Below, one piece after another: positions 56,574 to 64,000 of a stretch of DNA of 64,000 nt. The stretch comes from Streptomyces hygroscopicus (GTDB lineage: Bacteria > Actinomycetota > Actinomycetes > Streptomycetales > Streptomycetaceae). Made by a program: the position numbers and the translations under genes. The stretch lies in assembly GCA_002021875.1 (NCBI GenBank), contig CP018627.1:7254001-7318000 (forward strand), in the 5' to 3' direction. The notes under the pieces are model-generated. The model ran no database searches and was not told where the DNA came from. It was given only the letters and a program-made list of their open reading frames with translations. Every line of letters starts with the position of its first letter. The first letter of the stretch is position 1.

Positions 56574-57083
56574 TCAGCCGGTCGGGAGGTCGGTCGGGAT
56601 GCCGCTCGGCAGATCGGTCGGGATGCCGGAGGGGAGCGACGTCGGCAGGCCCGAGGGAAGGTCGCTGGGCGAGGTCGCCTTGACGAAGGTGTCGTTCTTG
56701 GCGAGCGCGTCCCAGTCGACCGTGAGGGTCTTGCCGTCCGCGCCCAGGGTGACCTTGCCCGCGCTGCGCTCGGTGTTGCCGTCGGCGCACTTGAGCATGA
56801 GCATCTTCCCGCCCATGTCGGCGTATTCGCCGTTGCAGATGTGCTTGCCGGCCATCAGGACGGCCTGCTTGCCGCTGATGGACAGGATGACGGCCTCGTC
56901 ACCGGACTTCGCCACATAGGTGCCGGAGACCTTCGCGTCCGCGCCCCCCTCCGCCGGGGCGCTCGACGCGGAGGAGGGGTCCTTGGAGGTGTCCTTCTTG
57001 TCGTCGCCTCCGTCACTGCCACATGCGGTCAGTAGCAGGGCGGCCGCCGCCACCGTGCCGGCGATGCCCACTGCCTTGTTCAC
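56574..57083 (-). CDS. Hypothetical lipoprotein with Pro/Ser-Gly tail repeats
   Basis: 169 residues. Lipobox LLTAC with Cys21, an Asp/Lys/Ser linker, then a small beta-rich domain of about 75 residues (VSGTYVAKSGDEAVILSISGKQAVLMAGKHICNGEYADM) that contains two further Cys (near residues 83 and 99), likely a disulfide. The C-terminus is a run of LPSGLPTSLPSGIPTDLPSG repeats encoded by 24-nt direct repeats with ATCGGTCGGGATGCC. Family unknown to me; similar lipoproteins occur in streptomycetes. The end of the gene is where the GntR fragment begins. Confidence 0.8.
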   Translation of the reverse strand: MNKAVGIAGTVAAAALLLTACGSDGGDDKKDTSKDPSSASSAPAEGGADAKVSGTYVAKSGDEAVILSISGKQAVLMAGKHICNGEYADMGGKMLMLKCADGNTERSAGKVTLGADGKTLTVDWDALAKNDTFVKATSPSDLPSGLPTSLPSGIPTDLPSGIPTDLPTG

Positions 57084-57133
57084 GTGTCTCTCCTCGATCG
57101 TCAGGGCGGGAGCACGACAAATTAGCAGCCGTG

Positions 57134-58384
57134 TCAGGGCGTGGCCGGGACGACCTGGCCGGTCACCTCGCCCAGGCCGATACGGACGCCCTGCGGGCCC
57201 GGCGCCCAGGCCGTGATGGTCACTTCGTCACCGTCCTCCAGGAACGTCCGGGTGGAGTCGGGGAGACGCAGGGGCCGGCGGCCTCCCCAGGTGAGTTCGA
57301 GGAGACAGCCCAGCTCGTCCGGGCGGGGGCCGCTGACCGTGCCGGAGGCGAAGACGTCGCCGGTGCGCAGCGAGGCGCCGTTCACCGTCAGATGCGCGAG
57401 CTGCTGGGCCGCGGTCCAGTACATGGCGGAGAAGGGCGGGCGGGAGACCGTGTGGCCGTTGAGGGCGACCTCGAGGCGCAGATCGAGCCCGCCGGGCTCG
57501 GCCGCGCTGTCGTCCAGGTAGGGGAGGAGCGGGACGTCGCGGACGGGCGGGCTGGTACGGGCGGCGGTGAGGGCTTCCAGCGGGGTGACCCACGCGGCGA
57601 GGGAGGTGGCGAAGGACTTGCCGAGGAAGGGGCCGAGCGGGCGGTACTCCCATGCCTGGATGTCGCGTGCGGACCAGTCGTTGAGCAGACAGACGCCGAA
57701 GACGTGGTCGTGGAACCCGGAGAGGGGCACCGGTGTATTAACAGTGGAAGGGGCGCCGACGACGAAGGCCACCTCCGCTTCGAAGTCGAGGCGCAGGGAG
57801 GGGCCGAAGACCGGAGTGGGGGAGGAAGCGTGTGGTGCGGAGGTATCGGCCGGGGGCAGATGCTGGCCCTGCGGGCGGACGATGGGCGTGCCCGAGACGA
57901 GGATGGTGCCGGCCCGGCCGTGGTAGCCGATCGGCATGTGCTTCCAGTTGGGGGTGAGCGCGTCGCCGTCGGGGCGGAAGACCCTGCCCGCGTTGGTCGC
58001 GTGGTGCTCACTCGCATAGAAGTCGGCGTAGTCGGCCACCTCGAAGGGGAGATGGAGCGCGACGGTGGGGAGGGGGTGCATCAGCGGCTCGATGGTCGAC
58101 CGGTGCGCCGGGTCGGTGAGCCAGTCGAGCACCTCGGCGCGGACGGCCTGCCAGACCGGGCGGCCCGCGGCCATCAGCGGGTTGAGGGTGTCGGCGCCGA
58201 GCTGTTCGGCGTGCGGAGAGGCGGCCGCGGCCGCGGCGGCGCCGGCGTCCAGTACATGGTTTCCGTAGCGCACCCCGATTTTCCGCAGATGAGGAGCGTG
58301 CGGCGTGGTGAAGACGCCATAGGGGAGGTTGTGCGGGCCGAAGGGGTCGCCTTCGGGCAGGTCCAGCGGGGATCGCTGCGGCAT
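57134..58384 (-). CDS. fahA: Fumarylacetoacetase
   Basis: 416-residue enzyme that splits fumarylacetoacetate into fumarate and acetoacetate in tyrosine breakdown. N-terminal SH3-like domain with FGPHNLPYGVFT, then the FAH fold: YADFYASEHHATNAGRVFRP near residue 117 (metal Asp and catalytic His), LDFEAEVAFVVG near 200 and LLNDWSARDIQAWEY near 234. The length matches the family. The start is ATG with GGAGAAGGCGAGG upstream. It is divergent from the ATP-grasp gene. Confidence 0.97.
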   Translation of the reverse strand: MPQRSPLDLPEGDPFGPHNLPYGVFTTPHAPHLRKIGVRYGNHVLDAGAAAAAAASPHAEQLGADTLNPLMAAGRPVWQAVRAEVLDWLTDPAHRSTIEPLMHPLPTVALHLPFEVADYADFYASEHHATNAGRVFRPDGDALTPNWKHMPIGYHGRAGTILVSGTPIVRPQGQHLPPADTSAPHASSPTPVFGPSLRLDFEAEVAFVVGAPSTVNTPVPLSGFHDHVFGVCLLNDWSARDIQAWEYRPLGPFLGKSFATSLAAWVTPLEALTAARTSPPVRDVPLLPYLDDSAAEPGGLDLRLEVALNGHTVSRPPFSAMYWTAAQQLAHLTVNGASLRTGDVFASGTVSGPRPDELGCLLELTWGGRRPLRLPDSTRTFLEDGDEVTITAWAPGPQGVRIGLGEVTGQVVPATP

Positions 58385-58516
58385 CGGGGCTGCCTCGCCT
58401 TCTCCTGGTCACTGCTGGGGGTGCAGCACACCCTAAGGCGAGGGGAGTGCGGGGAAGAAAGGAAGGTGGCACCGTGTCGGCTACTCCCTAAAGAGATGGC
58501 AATGTCCGGAAAATCC

Positions 58517-58546
58517 TTGCTGGAGGCGGCGATTCCGAAGTAGCGT
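58517..58546 (+). promoter_or_regulatory. Candidate promoter of the ATP-grasp operon
   Basis: TTGCTG (58517-58522) and TAGCGT (58541-58546) with an 18-nt spacer resemble a vegetative promoter about 60 nt before the GTG start. Confidence 0.35.
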
Positions 58547-58606
58547 CCTTCCTCGGGGTCACGCACAGTGGGGGGGCCACTGCGCTGCGGTGACCGAGGG
58601 GGGCTC

Positions 58607-59845
58607 GTGGCGAGCAGTGCCGTGCCATTCGCGGTGGACCGTTCCGTACCCGCTCTGGTCGTGAAGATCGGCCACTATCCACTGCATCACGGTGGCGTCG
58701 GCGCCATCCGGTCCCTGGGGCGTCTCGGTGTCCCCATGTACGCGGTCACCGAGGACCGCTGGACCCCGGCGGCGCTCTCACGCTATCTGGCGAGGGCCTT
58801 CGTCTGGCCGACCACCGGCAGCGAGCGGCCGGAGCGGCTGGTGGAGGGGCTGCTGCGGATAGGCCGGGCGATCGGCCGGCCGACGGTTCTGCTGCCCACG
58901 GACGAGGAAGCGGCGGTGCTGATCGCCGAGCACGCGGATCGGATCGCCGGGGAGGGCGGCTTCCTCTTCCCGCGCGCCGAGCCCGAGTTGCCCAGGCGGC
59001 TGGCGAGCAAGCAGGGGCTGCACGAGCTGTGCGTCAAGCACGGGGTGCCCACGCCCGAGGGCGCTTTCCCGGACACCTATGCCGACGTCAAGGCGTTCGC
59101 GGCGAGCGCGCGGTTTCCGGTGGTCGCCAAAAACCGGGAGGCGTTCGAGCGGCGGAAGAAGCCCGCGGTGGGCGGCACCACCCGGATCGAGGGCCCGCGA
59201 GAGCTGATGGAGCTGGCGCGGCGGTGGGGACCGCGGCCCGGGGTGGTCCTGCAGGAGTATCTGCCGCGCGAGGACGCCGAGGACTGGATCGTGCATGGGT
59301 ACTTCGACTCCCGGAGCACACCGCTGGCGATGTTCACCGGGGTCAAGGTGCGGTCCTGGCCGCCGCACGCGGGGATGACGGCATGCGCCTATGTAGTGGA
59401 GAACGAGGAGCTGGCGCGGATGGCGGCCCAGTTCGTCCAGCGGATCGGCTTCAGCGGCATCGTCGACCTGGACTGGCGCTTCGACCGGCGCGACGGACGG
59501 TACAAGCTGCTGGACTTCAATCCGCGGATGGGCGCCCAGTTCCGGCTCTTCGAGAGCGCCGCGGGGATCGATGTCGTCCGGGCCCAGCATCTCGATCTGA
59601 CGGGGCGCGCGGTCCCCGGGGCCGGGCAGCGGCCGGACCGCCGGTTCACGGTCGAGAACATCGACCTGCCCGCACTGCTCGCCTATCGCCGCAGCGGATA
59701 CACCACCCCGCACGCCCCGGCGAGGGCGAGCGGGACCGAGCTCGCCTGGGCCGCGCGGGACGACATGAAGCCGTTCTTCACCATGCTGGCCCGCTCGCTG
59801 CGGCCCGGCGCGGCCCAGCTGTACCGGCTGTGGCGCGCCAAGTGA
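58607..59845 (+). CDS. ATP-grasp carboxylate-amine ligase-like protein
   Basis: 412-residue ATP-grasp protein. The N-terminal pre-ATP domain holds KIGHYPLHHGGVGAIRSLGRLGVPMYAVTEDR; the ATP-grasp part includes LASKQGLHELCVKHGVPTPE (near residue 137), FPVVAKNREAF with the ATP lysine (near 169), GVVLQEYLPREDAEDWIVHGYF (near 213) and the metal-binding DFNPRMGAQFRLFE near 304. It should join a carboxylate to an amine or similar nucleophile, but the substrates are unknown. The GTG at 58607 starts the conserved part. The FAD oxidoreductase gene begins 37 nt after its stop, in one operon. Confidence 0.88.
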   Translation: MASSAVPFAVDRSVPALVVKIGHYPLHHGGVGAIRSLGRLGVPMYAVTEDRWTPAALSRYLARAFVWPTTGSERPERLVEGLLRIGRAIGRPTVLLPTDEEAAVLIAEHADRIAGEGGFLFPRAEPELPRRLASKQGLHELCVKHGVPTPEGAFPDTYADVKAFAASARFPVVAKNREAFERRKKPAVGGTTRIEGPRELMELARRWGPRPGVVLQEYLPREDAEDWIVHGYFDSRSTPLAMFTGVKVRSWPPHAGMTACAYVVENEELARMAAQFVQRIGFSGIVDLDWRFDRRDGRYKLLDFNPRMGAQFRLFESAAGIDVVRAQHLDLTGRAVPGAGQRPDRRFTVENIDLPALLAYRRSGYTTPHAPARASGTELAWAARDDMKPFFTMLARSLRPGAAQLYRLWRAK

Positions 59846-59882
59846 ACGCAGAACACCTTGGCTGTACACCTTGGGGGGATTC

Positions 59883-61082
59883 ATGAACGATCCGGTAGTG
59901 GTCATCGGGGCCGGTCCGTACGGTCTGTCGACCGCGGCTCATCTGCGCGCCCGCGGGCTGCCGGTCCGTGTCTTCGGGGATCCGATGGTGAGCTGGCGCG
60001 AGCGGATGCCCGCGGGCATGCTGCTCAAGTCCACACCGGTCGCCTCGAACATCGACGCACCGCAGCCGGGGCACACCCTGCTGGACTTCTGCCATGCGAT
60101 GGGCGGCCCGCGCTATGAGTCGGACTGGGACCTCATCCCCGTCGAGACCTTCTCGGCCTATGGGCTGTGGTTCCAGGAGCGGCTGGTGCCGGAGCTGGAG
60201 CGGGTGCGGGTGGTCTCGGTCGACCGGCGGGGTGGCCGGTTCGAGCTGAAGCTGGACTCGGGGGAGCAGCTCACGGCGCGCGCCGTCGTCGTCGCCAGCG
60301 GGCTCAGCGGGCTCGCCCACCTTCCCCATGAGCTGGCCGCCGCGGTACCGGACGGGCCCGCTCCCGGCGGCCCCGTCTCGCACAGTTCGCACCACCGCGA
60401 CCTGGGGCGTTTCCAGGGGCGTGAGGTGGTGGTCGTCGGGGCCGGGCAGTCGGCGCTGGAGAGCGCGGTGCTGCTGGCCGAGGCGGGCGCCGCCGTGCGG
60501 GTGGTGGCCCGCGGACCGCGCGCGGTCGCCTTCGGCTCCCCGCCGGACCGCCAGCCCAGGCTGCGGCCCGAGTCGCCGTTCGGCCGCGCCTGGTCGCTGT
60601 ACGCGCTGTCGTACCACGCCGTGGGCTTCCGGCGGCTGCCCGCACCGACCCGGGAGTATCTGGTCCGCAGGGTGCTGGGGCCCAAGGGCGCCTGGTGGCT
60701 GCGGGATCGGTTCGCCGGGCGGGTGCGGGTCACCCAGGGGCGGCGGATCAGCCGGGTCACCGTACGGGCCGACGGCCGGCCGGTGCTCAGCCTGCACGGG
60801 AGCGGCCGGGTCGGTGAGCTGGCCGCCGACCATGTGATGGCCGCGACGGGCTACCGGATGAGCGTCGCCGCGCTGGACTTCCTCGGGCCCGGGCTCCGCT
60901 CCGAGTTGGTCACCGGCGCCGGGGGACCCTGGCTCGACGCCGGGTACGGCTCCTCGGTCCCGGGGCTCTACTTCACCGGGCTGCCCGCGGCGGCGAGTTT
61001 CGGTCCGGTGATGCGGTTCGTCTGCGGCACGGAGTACGCGTCGCCGCGGCTGGCGAAGGCGGTGGCCGCCGCGCACGGATGA
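59883..61082 (+). CDS. FAD/NAD(P)-binding oxidoreductase, N-hydroxylase/monooxygenase-like
   Basis: 399 residues with an FAD motif at the N-terminus (VVVIGAGPYGLSTAAHLRARG), a second dinucleotide motif VVVVGAGQSALESAVLLAEAG near residue 184, SHSSHHRDLGRFQGREV just before it (like the flavin-monooxygenase FxGxxxH signature) and the late ATGYR motif near 320. This layout matches lysine/ornithine N-hydroxylase and related class B monooxygenases, although the chain is shorter than siderophore N-hydroxylases (about 430-450). ATG 59883 follows TTGGGGGG. It probably works on the same small molecule as the ATP-grasp protein upstream. The stop is followed by 330 bp without a gene. Confidence 0.85.
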   Translation: MNDPVVVIGAGPYGLSTAAHLRARGLPVRVFGDPMVSWRERMPAGMLLKSTPVASNIDAPQPGHTLLDFCHAMGGPRYESDWDLIPVETFSAYGLWFQERLVPELERVRVVSVDRRGGRFELKLDSGEQLTARAVVVASGLSGLAHLPHELAAAVPDGPAPGGPVSHSSHHRDLGRFQGREVVVVGAGQSALESAVLLAEAGAAVRVVARGPRAVAFGSPPDRQPRLRPESPFGRAWSLYALSYHAVGFRRLPAPTREYLVRRVLGPKGAWWLRDRFAGRVRVTQGRRISRVTVRADGRPVLSLHGSGRVGELAADHVMAATGYRMSVAALDFLGPGLRSELVTGAGGPWLDAGYGSSVPGLYFTGLPAAASFGPVMRFVCGTEYASPRLAKAVAAAHG

Positions 61083-61127
61083 GCGCCTGCCGGGCCCACG
61101 GCCATCTGCCTGCCCCGGCCTGTGCCC

Positions 61128-61213
61128 GGGTCGGCTGACCAGTCGGCGGGTCGGGTCGGTTGACCGGGCAGCAGGCCGGGTCGGCTGGCCCGTCAGTGGG
61201 TCGGGTTGGCTGA
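61128..61213. repeat. Repeats of GGGTCGGCTGAC upstream of the polyprenyl synthase
   Basis: Four imperfect copies of GGGTCGGCTGAC (around 61128, 61153, 61178 and 61202, with C/T changes) in the 332-bp gap 61083-61414. The same motif returns once downstream of the polyprenyl synthase gene (about 62508). The rest of the gap is the gene leader. Confidence 0.6.
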
Positions 61214-61414
61214 CTTGTCGGGGGCCGGGGGGTGAATGATCTGCTGCGATCGCGGTACTGCGATGTGAAGTAGCCGATTCGGGAGAGAACGGTGAGAGGC
61301 GCACAAGGCGGGAAGGCGCCCACAGTGATCGATACCCGACCGGATACGCTGCCTGTTGGTGGAGGCAGCGACACATCGACATTCGCGCCATTCGTAGGCA
61401 GACAGGAGTACCCC

Positions 61415-62425
61415 GTGAGCTTCGTCGGGCCCTTGGGGCTGAGCGTGCGGGACCGGACTCTGGAAGCCGACACCCAGGCCGGGCTGACGGCGGTCGAAGA
61501 GGGCCTGCTGGAGGCCACCAAGAGCGAAGTGCCCTTCATCACCGAGGCCGCCCAGCATCTGGTGCGGGCCGGTGGGAAGCGGTTCCGGCCCCTGCTGGCG
61601 CTGCTGGCCGCGCAGTTCGGCGATCCCCACGCACCCGGAGTGGTGCCCTCGGCCGTGGTCGTCGAGCTCACCCATCTGGCGACGCTTTACCACGACGATG
61701 TGATGGACGAGGCGGAGGTGCGGCGCGGCGTCTCCAGCGCCAACGTCCGCTGGGGCAACTCGGTGGCGGTCCTCACCGGCGACTTCCTCTTCGCCCGGGC
61801 CTCGCACATCCTGGCCGATCTCGGCCCCGAGGCGGTGCGGATCCAGGCCGAGGCGTTCGAGCGGCTGGTCACCGGCCAGATCCTGGAGACGGCGGGCCCC
61901 CGCGACGGCCGTGACCCGGTCGAGCACTATCTGGATGTGCTGGCCGGCAAGACGGGTTCGCTGATCGCCGTCTCCGGCCGGTTCGGCGCGATGATGTCGG
62001 GTGCCGACGAGTCCATCGTCAGCATCCTCACGCAGTACGGCGAGCGGCTCGGCATGGCCTTCCAGCTCGCCGACGATGTGCTGGACATCGCCAGCGACAG
62101 CCATGAGTCCGGCAAGACCCCCGGCACCGATCTGCGCGAGGGCGTGGCCACCCTGCCCGTGCTCTATGTGCGCGAGCGGGCCGAGGCGACCGGTTCTGCC
62201 GAGGACCGCGAGCTGTGCGAGCTGCTCGCGGGCGACCTGACCGATGACGCGCGCCATGCCGAGGTACTGCGGCGGCTGCGCGCCCACCCGGCGCTGGAGC
62301 AGGCCCGCCGGGTCACGGTCCGCTATGCGGCGGAGGCCCGTTCGATGCTGGCGCCGCTGCCCGAGGGCCCGGCGAAGGCGGCCCTCGAGGGGCTGTGCGA
62401 CGCGGTGGTCCACCGGGCCGGCTGA
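61415..62425 (+). CDS. Long-chain polyprenyl diphosphate synthase
   Basis: 336-residue trans-isoprenyl diphosphate synthase. First Asp-rich motif D94DVMD98 and second D220DVLD224 are complete; GGKRFRPLLALLAAQFG near residue 52 binds isopentenyl diphosphate. Sequence position and the setting with menaquinone genes suggest a hepta- to nonaprenyl product used for MK-9. Start GTG 61415 with AGGAG 6 nt upstream; the frame is open from 61292. Its stop lies in an imperfect repeat array. Confidence 0.95.
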   Translation: MSFVGPLGLSVRDRTLEADTQAGLTAVEEGLLEATKSEVPFITEAAQHLVRAGGKRFRPLLALLAAQFGDPHAPGVVPSAVVVELTHLATLYHDDVMDEAEVRRGVSSANVRWGNSVAVLTGDFLFARASHILADLGPEAVRIQAEAFERLVTGQILETAGPRDGRDPVEHYLDVLAGKTGSLIAVSGRFGAMMSGADESIVSILTQYGERLGMAFQLADDVLDIASDSHESGKTPGTDLREGVATLPVLYVRERAEATGSAEDRELCELLAGDLTDDARHAEVLRRLRAHPALEQARRVTVRYAAEARSMLAPLPEGPAKAALEGLCDAVVHRAG

Positions 62426-62521
62426 CGCCCCGCCCACCGGCCGGCTGGCCCCCGTCCAGCCCCTGCCCACCGGTTGGCTGACGCCCCCGCCCAGCCCCCG
62501 CCCATCGGGTCGGCTGACGCC
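62410..62521. repeat. Imperfect array spanning the polyprenyl synthase stop codon
   Basis: Copies of CCACCGGSYYGGCTGACGCC-like sequence begin at 62410, 62434, 62467 and 62502; the first contains the gene's TGA, and two others again give GGCTGACGCC. Units of 24, 33 and 35 nt are separated by CCCC/CCAGCCCC runs. Between 62522 and 62760 there is an inverted repeat TGGTGG/CCACCA (62654-62675), otherwise only the leader of the next gene. Confidence 0.65.
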
Positions 62522-62760
62522 TGCCCGGCGCCCGCTCCGCCCCGACCACCACCCGGCTCCGGGGGAGCCGACCCTGACTCCTGGGGGAGCGGTGTCATCC
62601 CCGAGCAGTACACCTAGGTGATCCTGCGGGCTGACGCGCCACGTCACACGATTTGGTGGGATGAAAAGACCACCACATGGCGGGATCGGGTGACAATGGC
62701 CCGAGAGGGTGGACGAGTGCAAGCTGACGAACCGCCGCCGACGACGGAGGTAGAGCACAC

Positions 62761-63999
62761 ATGGCACGGATCCGACCGACACAGGTCGCCGACGACGGCT
62801 TCTGGGATGACGAGCGGCCATCCCGGGGGAAGAAGGCCGCCCGGTACGCCGCCCCGGTCGCGGTCGCGGGCATCGCGGCGGCGACCATAGGGCTGGTCCC
62901 GGCGCTGGCCAGCACCGGTGACCCCGACCTGCCGAAGATCTCGGCACAAGAGCTGATCAGCAAGATGGCGGCATCGGACGCCCAGCAGATGTCCGGTTCG
63001 GTGAAGATCACCACCGACCTGGGCATCCCCTCGCTCCCCGGCGGCGGCTCCCTCGCCGACCTCGGCGGGGCGCGGGGCGGCGAGGCGTCCGCCTCGCCCG
63101 AATCCCGGCTGATGGAGCTGGTCTCCGGCTCCCACACCCTGCGGGTGGCCACCGACGGCCCCGACAAGCAGCGGGTGTCGATCATCGAGAACGCCGCCGA
63201 GTACAGCATGATCCACAACGGCGACGAGATCTGGGCGTACGACAGCGGGAGCAACTCCGCCTACCACGCCACCGCCCCCAAGGAGGCGAAGGCCAAGGGC
63301 GACCACCGGCAGGAGCTGCCGAAGGACCTGCGGGGCGCCACGCCCCAGGAGATCGCCAAGACGGTGCTCGCCTCCGTGGACGACACCACGGATGTGACGG
63401 TCGACGGCACCTCCCGGGTCGCCGGACGGGACGCGTACGACCTGCTGATCAAGCCCAAGGCGAACAGCGACTCCACGATCGGATCCGTCCGTATCGCGGT
63501 GGACGCGGACAACGGTGTCCCGCTGAAGTTCACGCTCTCCCCGAAGAGCGGCGGCAAGGCGGCCATCGACGTCGGCTACACCAAGGTCGACTTCGGCAAG
63601 CCCAAGGCCGGCACCTTCGACTTCACCCCGCCCAAGGGTGCCAAGGTCACCGAGGAGCCCAAGGCCGGCCGGCCCGAGGCCAAGGACTTCGGTTCCAAGG
63701 ACTTCAAGGACGCCCAGGGCGCCCTGTCCGGGCTGAACGTCGTCGGCAAGGGCTGGGACTCGGTCGCCCGGCTCGACACCCCCGGCGGCGCGGCGTCCAC
63801 GACCCCCGGCGGCGACAGCGGCCCGGGTGCGGCGTCCGGACTCCTCGGCGGCTTCGGCAAGGAGGTCAAGGGCGACTTCGGCTCCGGCACGGTGGTCAGC
63901 ACCCGTCTGGTCAACGCGCTGCTCACCGACGACGGCAAGGTGTTCGTCGGCGCGGTCGACAAGGACGCCCTGGTCAAGGCCGCCAACGCGGCCAAGTGA
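62761..63999 (+). CDS. LolA-like/RseB-type envelope protein
   Basis: 412 residues. A short cytoplasmic N-terminus (ARIRPTQVADDGFWDDERPSRGKKA) precedes one membrane helix (YAAPVAVAGIAAATIGLVPALAS, about 28-50). The rest is extracytoplasmic and resembles the LolA/DUF2092 half-barrel (SAQELISKMAASDAQQMSGSVKI, DGDEIWAYDSGSNSAYH-like strands, RVAGRDAYDLLIKPK). In actinobacteria these proteins are envelope-anchored and may bind lipids or serve as sigma-factor regulators. A Gly/Pro/Ala-rich stretch (about 335-365) precedes a C-terminal VVSTRLVNALLTDDGKVFVGAV strand pair. GGAGG is about 11 nt before the ATG. The gene ends at the right edge of the window. Confidence 0.85.
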   Translation: MARIRPTQVADDGFWDDERPSRGKKAARYAAPVAVAGIAAATIGLVPALASTGDPDLPKISAQELISKMAASDAQQMSGSVKITTDLGIPSLPGGGSLADLGGARGGEASASPESRLMELVSGSHTLRVATDGPDKQRVSIIENAAEYSMIHNGDEIWAYDSGSNSAYHATAPKEAKAKGDHRQELPKDLRGATPQEIAKTVLASVDDTTDVTVDGTSRVAGRDAYDLLIKPKANSDSTIGSVRIAVDADNGVPLKFTLSPKSGGKAAIDVGYTKVDFGKPKAGTFDFTPPKGAKVTEEPKAGRPEAKDFGSKDFKDAQGALSGLNVVGKGWDSVARLDTPGGAASTTPGGDSGPGAASGLLGGFGKEVKGDFGSGTVVSTRLVNALLTDDGKVFVGAVDKDALVKAANAAK

Positions 64000-64000
64000 G

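Overview
The window is very GC-rich, with GC-biased third codon positions, many GTG starts, start-stop overlaps (ATGA/GTGA) and Streptomyces-type gene content. It is best read as a chromosomal core segment of a Streptomyces or a very close relative. I found no tRNA, rRNA, CRISPR array, transposase gene or prophage. Most genes are housekeeping and the novelty is in small elements and gene edges.

Layout. 1-5.4 kb: ferredoxin reductase (cut by the left edge), 3Fe-4S-type ferredoxin, SDR oxidoreductase, a very repetitive secreted PepSY-type protein, a YnfA membrane protein, a DinB-like protein and a hypothetical. 5.7-13.6 kb: hemL and a histidine phosphatase, a polysaccharide-deacetylase-like lipoprotein, then the system II cytochrome c maturation operon (TlpA/ResA-like, CcdA, ResB, CcsB). 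14.3-19.4 kb: late and early menaquinone genes of the futalosine route (UbiD-, UbiA-, UbiX-like, an AsnC regulator, mqnE). 19.6-27.6 kb: accessory genes, including a Cys-rich leader peptide before a DAACS symporter, a guanidine-III riboswitch before an SMR exporter (gdx), an esterase with a divergent TetR gene, and a lipase with an AraC regulator. 27.7-35.1 kb: cold-shock protein, mqnA, Ser/Thr kinase, mqnC, a barrel-less amidohydrolase-like protein, menG and a MenJ/GGR-type reductase. 35.3-37.7 kb: VOC protein, CBS protein, NlpC/P60 hydrolase. 38.4-54.7 kb: complete nuoABCDEFGHIJKLMN with a Rex operator upstream. 54.7-58.4 kb: a MITE-like inverted repeat, a scarred transport locus (solute-binding protein fused to HEAT repeats, ferredoxin, GntR fragment), a lipoprotein and fumarylacetoacetase. 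58.6-64 kb: an ATP-grasp plus FAD-oxidoreductase pair, a long-chain polyprenyl diphosphate synthase and a LolA-like envelope protein.

How it fits together. The window is a respiratory hub: MqnA, MqnE and MqnC build the naphthoquinone ring, the polyprenyl synthase supplies the tail, MqnP, MqnL, MqnM and MenG assemble menaquinone, and a MenJ-like enzyme may saturate it. NuoA-N reduces menaquinone and the Res/Ccs proteins mature the cytochromes that oxidise it. MqnB, MqnD and the aminofutalosine deaminase are not here.

A recurrent structural theme is short tandem arrays. At least five genes end in an array whose unit contains the gene's own stop codon and is not a multiple of three, whereas arrays inside genes have units of 12, 15, 18 or 24 nt.
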